From positions 1 to 38,831 of the forward strand of contig CATYSO010000022.1 of the NCBI GenBank assembly GCA_958412345.1: a stretch of 38,831 nt of DNA. The letters run 5' to 3'. Below are positions 1 to 8,064 of the stretch, one piece after another. The DNA comes from an uncultured Collinsella sp. Lineage in GTDB: Bacteria; Actinomycetota; Coriobacteriia; Coriobacteriales; Coriobacteriaceae. The notes below the pieces were generated by a model. It ran no database searches. It saw only the letters and a program-made list of their open reading frames with translations, and was not told the origin of the DNA. Every line of letters begins with the position of its first letter. Position 1 is the stretch's first letter. The translations under genes and the position numbers were made by a program.

Positions 1-61
1 GTTGGGCAATTTACAGTAGCGCAATTGACCGATTTTCCATTGACGGTAACACGAGAGACCG

Positions 62-433
62 GACGCCGCGCTCGCCAACTCGACGCTCGAGGACGCCTGC
101 GCCCGGCTGGCGCCCGGCGAGCGCCCCGTCATCCACTCCGACCGCGGCGGCCACTACCGCTGGCCCGGCTGGATCTCGATCTGCGAGGACAACGACCTCA
201 CCAGGAGCATGTCCGCCAAGGGCTGCAGCCCGGACAACGCCGCGATGGAGGGCTTCTTCGGCCTGCTCAAGAGGGAGTTCTGGCACGGCAGGGACTGGTC
301 GGGCTGGGCCCCCGCCCGTTTCATCGAGGAGCTCGGGGCCTGGATCGGCCGCTACAATACGGAGAGGCGCAGCGATGCGCTCGGCGGCCGCACGCCGGCC
401 GAGTTCCGCGCCGCGCTGGGAAGGGCCGCGTAG
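62..433 (+). pseudogene. IS3-family transposase (OrfB) C-terminal remnant
   Basis: The reading frame is open from about position 62 and gives the C-terminal half of a DDE integrase-type transposase: HSDRGGHY, the block holding the second catalytic Asp, then DNAAMEGFFGLLKRE, holding the catalytic Glu, and a tail with YNTERRSDALGGRTPAEF. This layout is typical of IS3-group OrfB (rve domain). The N-terminal part and the first catalytic Asp are missing, and the 61 bases upstream show no matching frame, so the element is truncated on its left side. The last bases of the gene plus the following 26 bases recur exactly at 24831-24876, which marks the right end of the element. Inactive as a transposase. 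Confidence 0.85.
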
Positions 434-459
434 CGGTCCAAGAAATCGTCCGCAGTCCC
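414..459 (+). repeat. IS right-end sequence, copy 1 of 2
   Basis: This 46-bp stretch contains the transposase stop codon and the untranslated end of the IS element. It is identical to 24831-24876, after which the two sites diverge at once. The shared stretch ends in GCAGTCCC, which therefore marks the right terminus. Confidence 0.8.
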
Positions 460-565
460 GGCCCATAAAACGAGACGCTTGTCCCAATGTTCGATTCGGG
501 ACAACAATCCGCACGACACGTTTTACCCGTTAATCCGAACGATTGTTCGATGGATTTCGTGTTAG

Positions 566-594
566 TTGGAATCGCCCAAGGGCTGGGCTATGCT
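566..594 (+). promoter_or_regulatory. Putative sigma-A type promoter for the topoisomerase genes
   Basis: TTGGAA at 566-571 and TATGCT at 589-594 are separated by exactly 17 bases, each matching 4 of 6 consensus positions. Transcription would start near 601, leaving a leader of about 48 bases before the chosen ATG at 649. No better promoter is visible between the IS remnant and the gene. Confidence 0.5.
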
Positions 595-648
595 ACCTTG
601 ACTATCTATATGACTAAAACGCAGCAAAGGAGCATCGAGAGAGCGAGT

Positions 649-2646
649 ATGGCAAAAAACACCGCAAACTATGGTAACGACAGTATCCGCCAGCTCAAGG
701 ACGAGGAGCGCGTACGCCTGCGCCCCGCCGTCATCTTTGGCTCGGACGGACTCGACGGCTGTGCGCACGCCGCCTTTGAGATCCTGTCCAACGCCGTTGA
801 CGAGGCGCGTCAGGGCTACGGCAAGCTCATCACCCTTACCGCCTTTCGCGATGGCTCTATCCAGGTAGAGGACAACGGCCGCGGCTGCCCGCTCGACTGG
901 AACCCCTCCGAGAAACGCTTTAACTGGGAGCTCGTCTTCTGCGAGCTCTACGCCGGCGGCAAGTACAACAACAACCAGGGCGGCGACTACGACTTCTCGC
1001 TCGGCACCAACGGCCTGGGCTCCTGCGCGACCCAGTACGCTTCCGAGTACATGGACGTCACCGTCTGGCGCGACGGCAACAAATACTCCCTGCACTTTAA
1101 GAAGGGCAAAGTCGTCGGCGCCAAGAAGAAGGCACTCGAGATTGAGCCCAGCGACGAGAACCGCACCGGCACCACCATCAAGTGGCGCCCCGACCTTGAG
1201 GTCTTTACCTCCATCAGCATTCCCCACGATTGGTATCGCGAGACCATGCGCCGCCAGGCCGTGGTCAACGCCAACGTGACCTTCCGCCTGCGTATTGAGG
1301 GCGACGATGGCGAATTTACGGAAGAGGACTTCTGCTATCCCAAGGGCATCGAGGACTACGTGCTCGAGAAGGTCGGTACCGACTACCTCACCGAGCCTTT
1401 CTTTATCGAGGCCGACCGCCGCGGTCGCGATCGCGAGGACCTGCCCGACTACAACGTAAAGATCACCGCTTGCATGTGCTTCTCGCGCACCTTCATGATG
1501 CAGGAGTACTACCACAACTCATCGTGGCTCGAGAACGGCGGCTCGCCCGAGAAGGCAGCCCGCAGTGCTCTGACCAGCGCCATCGATGCCTACATTAAGC
1601 AACAGGGCAAGTACAACAAAAACGAGAGCGGCATTAAGTGGCAGGACGTCCAGGACTGCCTAGTACTCGTGACCAACTGCTTCTCCACCCAGACGTCCTA
1701 CGAGAACCAGACTAAGAAGGCCATCAATAACCGCTTTATCCAGCAGGCCATGACCGCCTTCTTTAAGGAGCGCCTCTCGACCTACTTAATCGAGAACAAA
1801 GACGCCGCCAATAAGATCATGGAGCAGGTGCTCATCAACAAGCGTTCGCGCGAGAACGCCGAGAAGACGCGCCAGAGCATCAAGACCAACCTGCAGCAGA
1901 AGACCGACATGGCCAACCGCGTGCAGAAGTTCATCGACTGCCGCTCCAAGGACAAGAGCCGTCGCGAGATTTACATCGTAGAGGGCGACTCGGCAGCAGG
2001 CGCCATCCGCACGTCGCGCGATGCCGAGTTCCAGGGCGTTATGCCCGTCCGCGGTAAGATCCTCAACTGCCTAAAGGAAGATTATCCGCGCATCTTTAAG
2101 TCCGACATCATCATGGACCTCATGCGCGTGCTGGGCTGCGGTGTGGAGATCAAAGACAAGCGCATCAAGAACCTCGGTGCCTTTGACCTGGACAGCCTCA
2201 ACTGGAACAAGGTCATCATCTGTACGGACGCCGACGTCGACGGTTATCACATCCGCACGCTCGTGCTCACCATGCTCTACCGCCTGGTGCCCACGCTTAT
2301 CGACGAGGGCTACGTGTATATCGCCGAGTCGCCGCTCTACGAGATCAACTGCAAAGAGAAGACCTACTTTGCCTACACCGAACTTGAGAAGAACGGCATC
2401 CTCAAGGAGATCGGCGACCAGAAGTGCTCCATCAACCGCTCCAAGGGTCTTGGTGAGAACGATCCGGACATGATGTGGCTCACCACCATGAACCCCGAGA
2501 CGCGCCGCCTGATCAAGGTGGAGCCCGAGGACGTCACCAAGATGGAGACCATGTTCAACCTGTTGCTGGGCAACGACGAGGCGGGCCGCAAGCGCCATAT
2601 CTCCGAGCACGGCAAGGAATACCTGGATCAGCTGGACCTGCAATAG
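649..2646 (+). CDS. parE: Type IIA DNA topoisomerase subunit B (ParE/GyrB-like)
   Basis: ATPase subunit of a type IIA topoisomerase, 665 aa, acting with the next gene to pass one DNA duplex through another. The GHKL ATPase motifs are visible: E44/N48/D51 in the first helix, DNGRG at 75-79 and a GTNGLG lid motif. The TOPRIM part follows, with EGDSAAG at 445-451 and DADVDG at 527-532, which bind the catalytic metal. The lid reads GTNGLG where classical GyrB/ParE has a GLHGVG-like sequence; I associate this variant with a divergent clostridial/coriobacterial subfamily. The frame is open back to 487, but the conserved protein begins at MAKNTANYGND, so ATG 649 is preferred; AAGGAG at 627-632 is rather far upstream. 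ATG 610 in the same frame is the alternative. The name parE rather than a second gyrB is inference. Confidence 0.9.
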   Translation: MAKNTANYGNDSIRQLKDEERVRLRPAVIFGSDGLDGCAHAAFEILSNAVDEARQGYGKLITLTAFRDGSIQVEDNGRGCPLDWNPSEKRFNWELVFCELYAGGKYNNNQGGDYDFSLGTNGLGSCATQYASEYMDVTVWRDGNKYSLHFKKGKVVGAKKKALEIEPSDENRTGTTIKWRPDLEVFTSISIPHDWYRETMRRQAVVNANVTFRLRIEGDDGEFTEEDFCYPKGIEDYVLEKVGTDYLTEPFFIEADRRGRDREDLPDYNVKITACMCFSRTFMMQEYYHNSSWLENGGSPEKAARSALTSAIDAYIKQQGKYNKNESGIKWQDVQDCLVLVTNCFSTQTSYENQTKKAINNRFIQQAMTAFFKERLSTYLIENKDAANKIMEQVLINKRSRENAEKTRQSIKTNLQQKTDMANRVQKFIDCRSKDKSRREIYIVEGDSAAGAIRTSRDAEFQGVMPVRGKILNCLKEDYPRIFKSDIIMDLMRVLGCGVEIKDKRIKNLGAFDLDSLNWNKVIICTDADVDGYHIRTLVLTMLYRLVPTLIDEGYVYIAESPLYEINCKEKTYFAYTELEKNGILKEIGDQKCSINRSKGLGENDPDMMWLTTMNPETRRLIKVEPEDVTKMETMFNLLLGNDEAGRKRHISEHGKEYLDQLDLQ

Positions 2647-2691
2647 CAGCAAATCGATAACGAAGGCCCACAAGAAGTTCAAGAGGAAATC

Positions 2692-4932
2692 GTGGCAAAG
2701 AAGAAGACGAAGAACCAGCCAAAGAAAAAGCAGGTCAACGCCGAGAACGTCATCGGCCTGCACTCCGAGGTCACCGACCAGCCGATCACGCAGACGCTCG
2801 AGGTCAACTACATGCCCTATGCCATGAGCGTCAACGTCTCGCGTGCGTTCCCCGAGATTGACGGCTTTAAGCCCTCGCACCGCAAGCTGCTCTACACCAT
2901 GTACAAGATGGGTCTGCTCAAGGGCGAGCGCCAGAAGAGCGCCAACATCGTGGGCCAGACCATGAAGCTCAATCCGCACGGCGATGCCGCGATCTACGAG
3001 ACGATGGTGCGCCTGGCCACCGGCAACGAGGCGCTGCTTGCCCCCTTCGTGGAGTCGAAGGGTAACTTTGGCAAGTACTACTCGGGCGACCTGAGCTACG
3101 CCGCCTCTCGTTACACCGAGGCCAAGCTCTCCCCCATCAGTGCCGAGATCTTCAAGGACATCGACAAGGACCCGGTCGACTTTGTCGACAGCTACGACGG
3201 CGCCATGAAGGAGCCGCGTCTGCTGCCCACCACGTTCCCCAACATCCTCGTCTCAGCCAACAAGGGCATCGGTGTCGCTATGGCGTCCGATATCTGCGGT
3301 TTCAACCTCAACGAGGTCTGCACCGCAACGATGCACTACCTGCAGGATCCCGACTGCGACCTGCTCGAGTACATGCCCATGCCCGACTTCTCGACCGGCG
3401 GCGAGATCATCTACCGCCGCGAGGAGATGGAGAAGATTATCGAGACCGGCCTGGGCAGCTTCCAGATCCGCTCCCGCTGGCGCTGGATTCCCGAAGAGCG
3501 CATCATCGAGGTCTACGAGATCCCCTACACCACCAAGACCGATGTCATCATCGAGCGCATCGTCAAGCTCTCCAAGGAGGGCAAGGTCAAAGAGATCGCT
3601 GACATCCGCGACGAGACCGACCTCTCGGGCTTGCGCATCGCCATCGACCTTAAGCGCGGCGTCGACCCCGACAAGCTCATGGCCAAGCTCTATCGCTCGA
3701 CCACGCTGCAGGATTCGTTCTCGTGCAACTTCAACGTGCTCGTCGACGGCTATCCCCGTGTTATGGGCGTGCGCCAGATCCTGCACGAGTGGGTCAAATG
3801 GCGTATTGAGTCCACGCGTCGCCGCATTAACTTTGACCTGGGCAAAAAGTCTGAGCGCCTGCACCTGCTGCACGGCCTTGAGGCGATTCTGCTCGACATC
3901 GACAAGGCAATCGCCATCATCCGCGGCACCAAGCTCGAGGCCGAGGTCGTGCCCAACCTTATGAAGGGTTTCGATATCGACGAGACCCAGGCCGAGTTTG
4001 TTGCCGAGCTTAAGCTCCGCAACATCAACGAGGAGTACATCCTCAACCGCACCAAGGATATCGCCAAGCTCGAGGGCGAGATTGCCGAGCTTGAGGAGAT
4101 CCTCTCCAGCGAAGAGAACATCAAGAAGGTCATCAGCGACGAGCTGGCCGCGGTCAACAAAAAGTACGTGATGCCGCGCCGCACGGGCAGGATCGAGCCC
4201 CATGAGGTTATCGAGGTAAGCTTGGAGCCCGAGGTCGAGGAGTACCCGGTCACCATCATGCTCTCGCACGATGGCTACCTTAAGAAGATGACAGACCGCG
4301 TGCTCAAGAAGGCGACCACGCTCAAGTACAAGGACGGCGACAAGCCCTTTATCGAGTTCCCGTCCTCCAACACCCACGAGCTGCTGGTCTTTACCAACAA
4401 GAGCCAGGTGTACAAGTGCAAGGTTGCGGCGTTTGAGGACACCAAGTCGGCCCAGCTGGGCTCGTACCTGCCGACCGATCTTGAAATGGAACCCGACGAG
4501 AGTGTCATCTGGGTCATCGACCCCGAGGACTATAAGGCCGACGTGCTGTTCGTCTTTGAGAACGGCCGCGTGGTCCGCGTCGCGCTTTCTGGATACGTCA
4601 CCAAGACCAACCGCAAGCGTCTGAAGAACGCAATCTACAGCGGCAGCAAGCTGCTGTATGCCCAGGTGCTCAAGGAAGATCGCGACCTCGCGCTGGTCTC
4701 GAGCGACTACCGCCTGATGAACTTCAACACGTCGCTGCTCAAGACCAAGACGACCACCAACACGCAGGGCGTCCAGGCTTTCACGGCCAAGAAGGGCCGC
4801 TCGGTCACCACCGTCGGCACGACCGAGGAGATTCTTGGCGCCGGCGTCTCGGCCGAGAAGTTCACCGCGCAGAGCCTCCCCTCTGCCGGTGCCCTCATGA
4901 AGGAAAACGACATGCCGAGCCTGTTTGACTAG
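2692..4932 (+). CDS. parC: Type IIA DNA topoisomerase subunit A (ParC/GyrA-like)
   Basis: DNA-breaking and rejoining subunit, 746 aa, partner of the upstream ATPase subunit. GTG start with AGAGGA about 4-9 bases upstream, 45 bases after the previous stop, so the two genes form one operon. The catalytic tyrosine is Y141 in the ASRYTEAK motif. The N-terminus is a lysine-rich tail. The quinolone-determining segment reads HGDAAIYE at 96-103, so the usual Ser (E. coli GyrA S83) is Ala99 and the acidic position (D87) is Glu103. The C-terminal domain has beta-pinwheel-like repeats but no QRRGGRG-type GyrA box, which argues for topoisomerase IV-like decatenation rather than gyrase supercoiling (inference). 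A terminator hairpin follows at 4970. Confidence 0.9.
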   Translation: MAKKKTKNQPKKKQVNAENVIGLHSEVTDQPITQTLEVNYMPYAMSVNVSRAFPEIDGFKPSHRKLLYTMYKMGLLKGERQKSANIVGQTMKLNPHGDAAIYETMVRLATGNEALLAPFVESKGNFGKYYSGDLSYAASRYTEAKLSPISAEIFKDIDKDPVDFVDSYDGAMKEPRLLPTTFPNILVSANKGIGVAMASDICGFNLNEVCTATMHYLQDPDCDLLEYMPMPDFSTGGEIIYRREEMEKIIETGLGSFQIRSRWRWIPEERIIEVYEIPYTTKTDVIIERIVKLSKEGKVKEIADIRDETDLSGLRIAIDLKRGVDPDKLMAKLYRSTTLQDSFSCNFNVLVDGYPRVMGVRQILHEWVKWRIESTRRRINFDLGKKSERLHLLHGLEAILLDIDKAIAIIRGTKLEAEVVPNLMKGFDIDETQAEFVAELKLRNINEEYILNRTKDIAKLEGEIAELEEILSSEENIKKVISDELAAVNKKYVMPRRTGRIEPHEVIEVSLEPEVEEYPVTIMLSHDGYLKKMTDRVLKKATTLKYKDGDKPFIEFPSSNTHELLVFTNKSQVYKCKVAAFEDTKSAQLGSYLPTDLEMEPDESVIWVIDPEDYKADVLFVFENGRVVRVALSGYVTKTNRKRLKNAIYSGSKLLYAQVLKEDRDLALVSSDYRLMNFNTSLLKTKTTTNTQGVQAFTAKKGRSVTTVGTTEEILGAGVSAEKFTAQSLPSAGALMKENDMPSLFD

Positions 4933-4969
4933 GCACCACGGCAACGAGACCGTTAGATACTTCGCAAAG

Positions 4970-5022
4970 CGACGAGGCCCGGAACGCAACGGCATTGCGC
5001 CCGGGACTCGTCGTTTTTCTTC
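4970..5022 (+). terminator. Rho-independent terminator after parC
   Basis: CGACGAG-G-CCCGG at 4970-4982 pairs with CCGGG-A-CTCGTCG at 5001-5013, followed by TTTTTCTTCT. It closes the topoisomerase operon 38 bases after the parC stop. Confidence 0.85.
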
Positions 5023-5033
5023 TCAACTATTTC

Positions 5034-5077
5034 TTAACGCAGATTAATTGATTTCTGCTTATTTTTCTGCGTTAAAA
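5034..5077. promoter_or_regulatory. Long inverted repeat around a putative promoter
   Basis: TTAACGCAGA at 5034-5043 and TCTGCGTTAA at 5066-5075 are a perfect 10-bp inverted repeat with a 22-bp spacer. Inside lies TTGATT (5048-5053), and 18 bases further TTAAAA (5072-5077) overlaps the right arm. A protein bound to both arms would cover the promoter of the downstream ATPase gene. Confidence 0.5.
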
Positions 5078-5118
5078 AATGTCAGCGTCACTGCTTCGAT
5101 GCCCTTTGGTCAGTCGTT

Positions 5119-5175
5119 AGCAAAATTTGCAAAAATAAGCAAAACTTGCAAAAATTAGCAAAACTTGCAAAGGAG
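5119..5175 (+). repeat. Three 19-bp palindromic iterons overlapping the ribosome binding site
   Basis: Three near-identical units start at 5119, 5138 and 5157, exactly 19 bp apart. Each contains an inverted repeat: GCAAAATTTGC in unit 1 and GCAAAACTTGC in units 2 and 3. The third unit runs straight into AAAGGAG (5169-5175), the ribosome binding site of the ATPase gene, so binding there could also affect translation. The 19-bp pitch is just under two helical turns, so the units would sit on nearly the same face of the DNA. Confidence 0.8.
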
Positions 5176-5180
5176 CTACC

Positions 5181-6275
5181 ATGGAGTACAGCAAGAACCC
5201 CTTTACCCCGACATTCGGAAGCGTCCCTCCCTTTCTAGCGGGTCGCGAGCATATCCTGCGCGATATCAACCGTGGTTTTATCAACGGTCCGGGAGACCCC
5301 AACCTGTCGACCATATTTACGGGCGCAAGAGGAACGGGCAAGACAGCACTCCTCTCGCTCCTATCCGAAACGGCACTCGAACACGGCTGGATTGCAGCGA
5401 ATGTTTCCGCCATGCCTGGCATGCTCGAAGATATTATCGAGCGCACCAAAGAGGCAGCCGACAGCTACCTCTCGCAGCCTCACGCGCGCATAAGCGGAAT
5501 TCAAGTTGGACCTGTGGGCATCGATTGGGCATATGTTCAAGAGACCCAGGGCAACTGGCGTACACGAATGAATGGCATCTTCAAGCAGCTCGAGAAGCAT
5601 GACATCGGGCTTCTCATTACCATCGACGAAGTCACGGTCGACCTTGAAGAAATGCTCCAATTCGCCTCTGTCTACCAGCACTTTGTACGTGAGGGCAAAA
5701 AAGTTGCCCTACTCATGGCAGGACTCCCCTACAAGGTGTCGGCGCTACTGCGCAACGATTCGGTATCGTTCCTCAGGCGCTCCCAATATCATCAATTGGG
5801 ACGAATTACCGATGTTGAGATTGCAAATGCCTTCCGCAAGACCGTTGAAGCAGGAGGACGGTCGATTGCGCCAGAAGCGCTCGAGTCTGCCGTAGAAGCC
5901 GTCGACGGATTCCCCTATATGATGCAGCTCGTCGGGTATCGCACTTGGGATGTTTCGGAGAGCTCGCCCGAGATTAACGCGTCCGATGTTCAGCAAGGTT
6001 CTCTGCTTGCCCGCATGGAGCTGCGCGATCGAATTCTCGAAACGACTTATCGAGAGCTCTCCGACAAAGACATTGAGTTTTTGCAAGCCATGCTGCCCGA
6101 TTCTGGTCCTAGCAGGGTCTCGGAAATAGCCAAGCGCATGGGTGTCGCCAGTAACTACGCAAGCCAGTACAAACGCCGCCTCCTCGAAGACGGCGTCATC
6201 GGAGAACGCGGGCGCGGCCTCGTCGGTTTTGACATCCCCGCATTCAGGGAGTTCTTAAGCGAAATAGCTTCCTAG
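5181..6275 (+). CDS. AAA+ ATPase with C-terminal winged helix (Orc1/Cdc6-like fold)
   Basis: 364 aa, cytoplasmic. Walker A is GARGTGKT at 48-55, Walker B is LLITIDE ending at D149-E150, and a sensor-like segment MAGLPYKV follows near 180. The last 55 residues form a predicted winged helix-turn-helix (VSEIAKRMGVASNYASQYKR, then LLEDGVI), so the protein probably binds DNA. The family is widespread and usually annotated only as ATP-binding protein; the substrate is unknown. The ATG has a strong AAAGGAG at the right distance. The upstream inverted repeat and three iterons are unusually elaborate and suggest autoregulation by the wHTH (inference). A fragment of a close paralogue lies at 18035-18211, so the family is multicopy here. 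Confidence 0.75.
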   Translation: MEYSKNPFTPTFGSVPPFLAGREHILRDINRGFINGPGDPNLSTIFTGARGTGKTALLSLLSETALEHGWIAANVSAMPGMLEDIIERTKEAADSYLSQPHARISGIQVGPVGIDWAYVQETQGNWRTRMNGIFKQLEKHDIGLLITIDEVTVDLEEMLQFASVYQHFVREGKKVALLMAGLPYKVSALLRNDSVSFLRRSQYHQLGRITDVEIANAFRKTVEAGGRSIAPEALESAVEAVDGFPYMMQLVGYRTWDVSESSPEINASDVQQGSLLARMELRDRILETTYRELSDKDIEFLQAMLPDSGPSRVSEIAKRMGVASNYASQYKRRLLEDGVIGERGRGLVGFDIPAFREFLSEIAS

Positions 6276-6575
6276 CACGCCGGGACTGCCCGCGGGAATC
6301 CAGCGCACGGCAATCGGCGACCCTCTCGATAAGGGCGACGAAATGCCCGTAGGTTTATAGGCGAGACGTTATCAACTTAATTTGGCGACCGAGTTCAGTA
6401 AGACCATACTCAACACAGGGAGATAAGTGCGTACTCGTATTTGCATGCGCTCTCGCGTTGAATACTGCTGACGCAAAACTACCTCATATCCCGGCCGACG
6501 CCGCGCGAAAAAGGCGGAGGCGTGCTGTCGGTTCTGGAAACTCAAGCCAAGACGTTTCGAAACCCCATTTGGAGC
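6276..6575. other. Non-coding stretch between convergent genes
   Basis: No convincing reading frame. Its right end holds the hairpin-bearing dispersed repeat described at 6553-6603, including one perfect GTTTCGAAAC. Nothing else was recognised. Confidence 0.5.
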
Positions 6576-6603
6576 TCAGGACGCTGAGTTTTCATTTTGT
6601 CCC
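6553..6603. repeat. Dispersed hairpin repeat, copy 1 of 3
   Basis: Contains GTTTCGAAAC, then CCATTTGGAG, a short hairpin CTCAG-GACG-CTGAG and a TTTTCATTTTGTCCC tail. Related sequences with the same order occur at 12108-12174 and 28646-28714. The left GGGACAA arm seen in the other two copies is missing here. It overlaps the 3' end of the TetR gene. Confidence 0.6.
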
Positions 6604-7172
6604 AAAGGACACGATGTGCCACGAGCATCGCGAAGAGCGGAAAGCGCCTGCAGGCCTCCCTCGGAATAAACGTTGAGCAGCTCCTGGGCATGGGCGAACT
6701 CGGGCCCCCGACTCCAGCCGAGCAGGCGGTTGACGGCCAGGTTGCCTTGAACGTTGTGAACGAAGAGCAGGAACGCATCCTCGCGCGAAAGCCCTGTTTT
6801 CTCCATGACCCAGGGGACCATCTGCTCCGCCCCACGATCTATGACGCGCTGGGCCACGCGGGCATATGCATCGCTGTCCGAATACAGTAGGCGATAATCG
6901 TCGTCTGCTGGCGGCCGTTGGCAAAGTGACACCGATTCAGTCCCCTCAAGTGGGGACGCCGCCTCTAGGGCCTCATCTATAAGCGCATCGAGCAGAGCAA
7001 ACTTGTCTTCGTAATGCAGATAGAACGTGCCCCGGTTGATATCGGCGCGACGGCAGATGTCTGCCACCGTCATCTTTGCGAAGCCGACCTCGGCCAACAG
7101 CGCAAAAAACGCTTCTCGTATGACCGCAAGCGTGTAGCGTCGGCGGCGGTCGAGCTTCTTCTCCCCCATCAT
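6576..7172 (-). CDS. TetR/AcrR family transcriptional regulator
   Basis: 198 aa from ATG 7172. The N-terminal 60 residues are a typical TetR helix-turn-helix region: RRRRYTLAVIREAFFALLAE, then MTVADICRRADINRGTFYLH. The rest is the variable helical ligand/dimer domain. The frame is open to 7322, but the extra 50 residues do not resemble the family and run through inverted repeats at 7223-7245 and 7256-7292 that look like operators, so the start near 7172/7169 is preferred; the ribosome binding site there (GGAGAG) is unusually close. The gene is divergent from the radical SAM pair and probably represses it and itself (inference). Its last codons overlap a dispersed repeat. Confidence 0.75.
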   Translation of the reverse strand: MMGEKKLDRRRRYTLAVIREAFFALLAEVGFAKMTVADICRRADINRGTFYLHYEDKFALLDALIDEALEAASPLEGTESVSLCQRPPADDDYRLLYSDSDAYARVAQRVIDRGAEQMVPWVMEKTGLSREDAFLLFVHNVQGNLAVNRLLGWSRGPEFAHAQELLNVYSEGGLQALSALRDARGTSCPLGQNENSAS

Positions 7173-7222
7173 CTCTCCAATCAAAGTCACCCGACAATAT
7201 TCGGCACCCGTACGTTTATCGA

Positions 7223-7245
7223 CAATGTCCAATGTTTGTTCATTG
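7223..7245. promoter_or_regulatory. Candidate TetR operator
   Basis: CAATG-nn-CAA-nnn-TTG-nn-CATTG, a symmetrical site over 23 bp with 16 of 23 positions obeying dyad symmetry. It lies 50 bp upstream of the TetR start in the divergent intergenic region. Confidence 0.45.
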
Positions 7246-7255
7246 CCCTTGTAAA

Positions 7256-7292
7256 AATCAACACGGATACTGTTTATAGACACCTGTTGATT
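7256..7292. promoter_or_regulatory. Second inverted repeat in the divergent TetR/rSAM region
   Basis: AATCAACA at 7256-7263 and TGTTGATT at 7285-7292 are perfect 8-bp arms with a 21-bp spacer, close to the start of the rSAM transcript. It could be an operator or a leader stem. Confidence 0.4.
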
Positions 7293-7312
7293 ATAGCTAA
7301 AGGAGTGCATGG

Positions 7313-7378
7313 GTGACTGCATGCGATCGGCTTGTCATCGGGCTCACCAACTATCTTGAAGATGGGCAGAAGCCATGA
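7313..7378 (+). CDS. Possible 21-aa leader peptide coupled to the rSAM pair
   Basis: GTG start with AAAGGAG 8 bases upstream; the peptide contains DRLVIGLTNYLEDGQKP and its TGA overlaps the ATG of the next gene as ATGA, a translational coupling arrangement. It could be a real leader or the residue of a longer lost gene. An ATG at 7309 in another frame gives a 16-residue peptide and is the competing start. Confidence 0.35.
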   Translation: MTACDRLVIGLTNYLEDGQKP

Positions 7379-8064
7379 GTATCTGTATCAAAAACCAGAT
7401 TCAGAACATGAATATCGTCATTGGCTGCACGGTGGGGTGCACCTATTGCTATGCCCGCAACAATGTGAGGCGCTGGCATATGATTGATGACTTCGCTGAC
7501 CCCGAGTTTTTCCCGAACAAGCTCAAGATAATGGAGAAGAAACGCCCGCAGAACTTTCTCCTTACCGGTATGAGCGACCTCTCCGGATGGAAGCCGGAAT
7601 GGAAAGCTGAGGTATTTACAAAAATCCGTGAAAACCCGCAGCATCAGTTCCTATTCCTGACCAAACGACCCGATCTGCTGAATATTGATACCGGTCTGGA
7701 AAACGCATGGTTTGGCGTTACGGTGACGAGGAAAGCGGAGCTATGGCGCATTGATGCCCTCCGGGAAAACGTCAGGGCAAAACACTACTTTGTTACCTTT
7801 GAGCCGCTATTCGACGATCCCGGCACGGCCAACCTTTCCGAAATCGACTGGATCGTCGTCGGCACCATGACCGGGGCGCAGAGCAGAAAGGTTCATACGA
7901 AGCCGGAGTGGGCATGGTCTCTGACGGACCAGGCGCAAACGCTCGGTATTCCGGTGTTTATGAAGGAAGACCTCGTCCCCACTATAGGGGACGAAGAAAT
8001 GATTCAGGAATTGCCAGAAGAGTTCAATAAGGTGCTGGAGGCGCAGAGGTCATGGCAGAAGTAA
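7375..8064 (+). CDS. Radical SAM protein, mobile pair protein A type
   Basis: 229 aa. The radical SAM iron-sulfur motif CxxxCxxC is present as C18, C22 and C25 in GCTVGCTYCYAR. It is short for the superfamily and matches my memory of the 'radical SAM mobile pair protein A' (related to phage Gp37/Gp68, DUF5131). Such proteins carry a 4Fe-4S cluster and S-adenosylmethionine; the substrate is unknown. The 3' end overlaps the next gene by 13 bases, so A and B are almost certainly made together. The start ATG overlaps the upstream mini-ORF stop. Codon use is less GC-biased than in the topoisomerase genes, consistent with transfer. Its neighbour and TetR regulator support the pair assignment. Confidence 0.8.
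   Translation: MSICIKNQIQNMNIVIGCTVGCTYCYARNNVRRWHMIDDFADPEFFPNKLKIMEKKRPQNFLLTGMSDLSGWKPEWKAEVFTKIRENPQHQFLFLTKRPDLLNIDTGLENAWFGVTVTRKAELWRIDALRENVRAKHYFVTFEPLFDDPGTANLSEIDWIVVGTMTGAQSRKVHTKPEWAWSLTDQAQTLGIPVFMKEDLVPTIGDEEMIQELPEEFNKVLEAQRSWQK

Noticed and set aside
3253..4995. 580-codon open frame on the minus strand opposite parC
   Set aside because: Pure shadow of the GC-rich parC gene; no family features, no ribosome binding site, and parC itself is strongly conserved.
5119..5175. CRISPR array
   Set aside because: Only three units with no spacers; the repeats are back-to-back at 19 bp and fit operators, not CRISPR.
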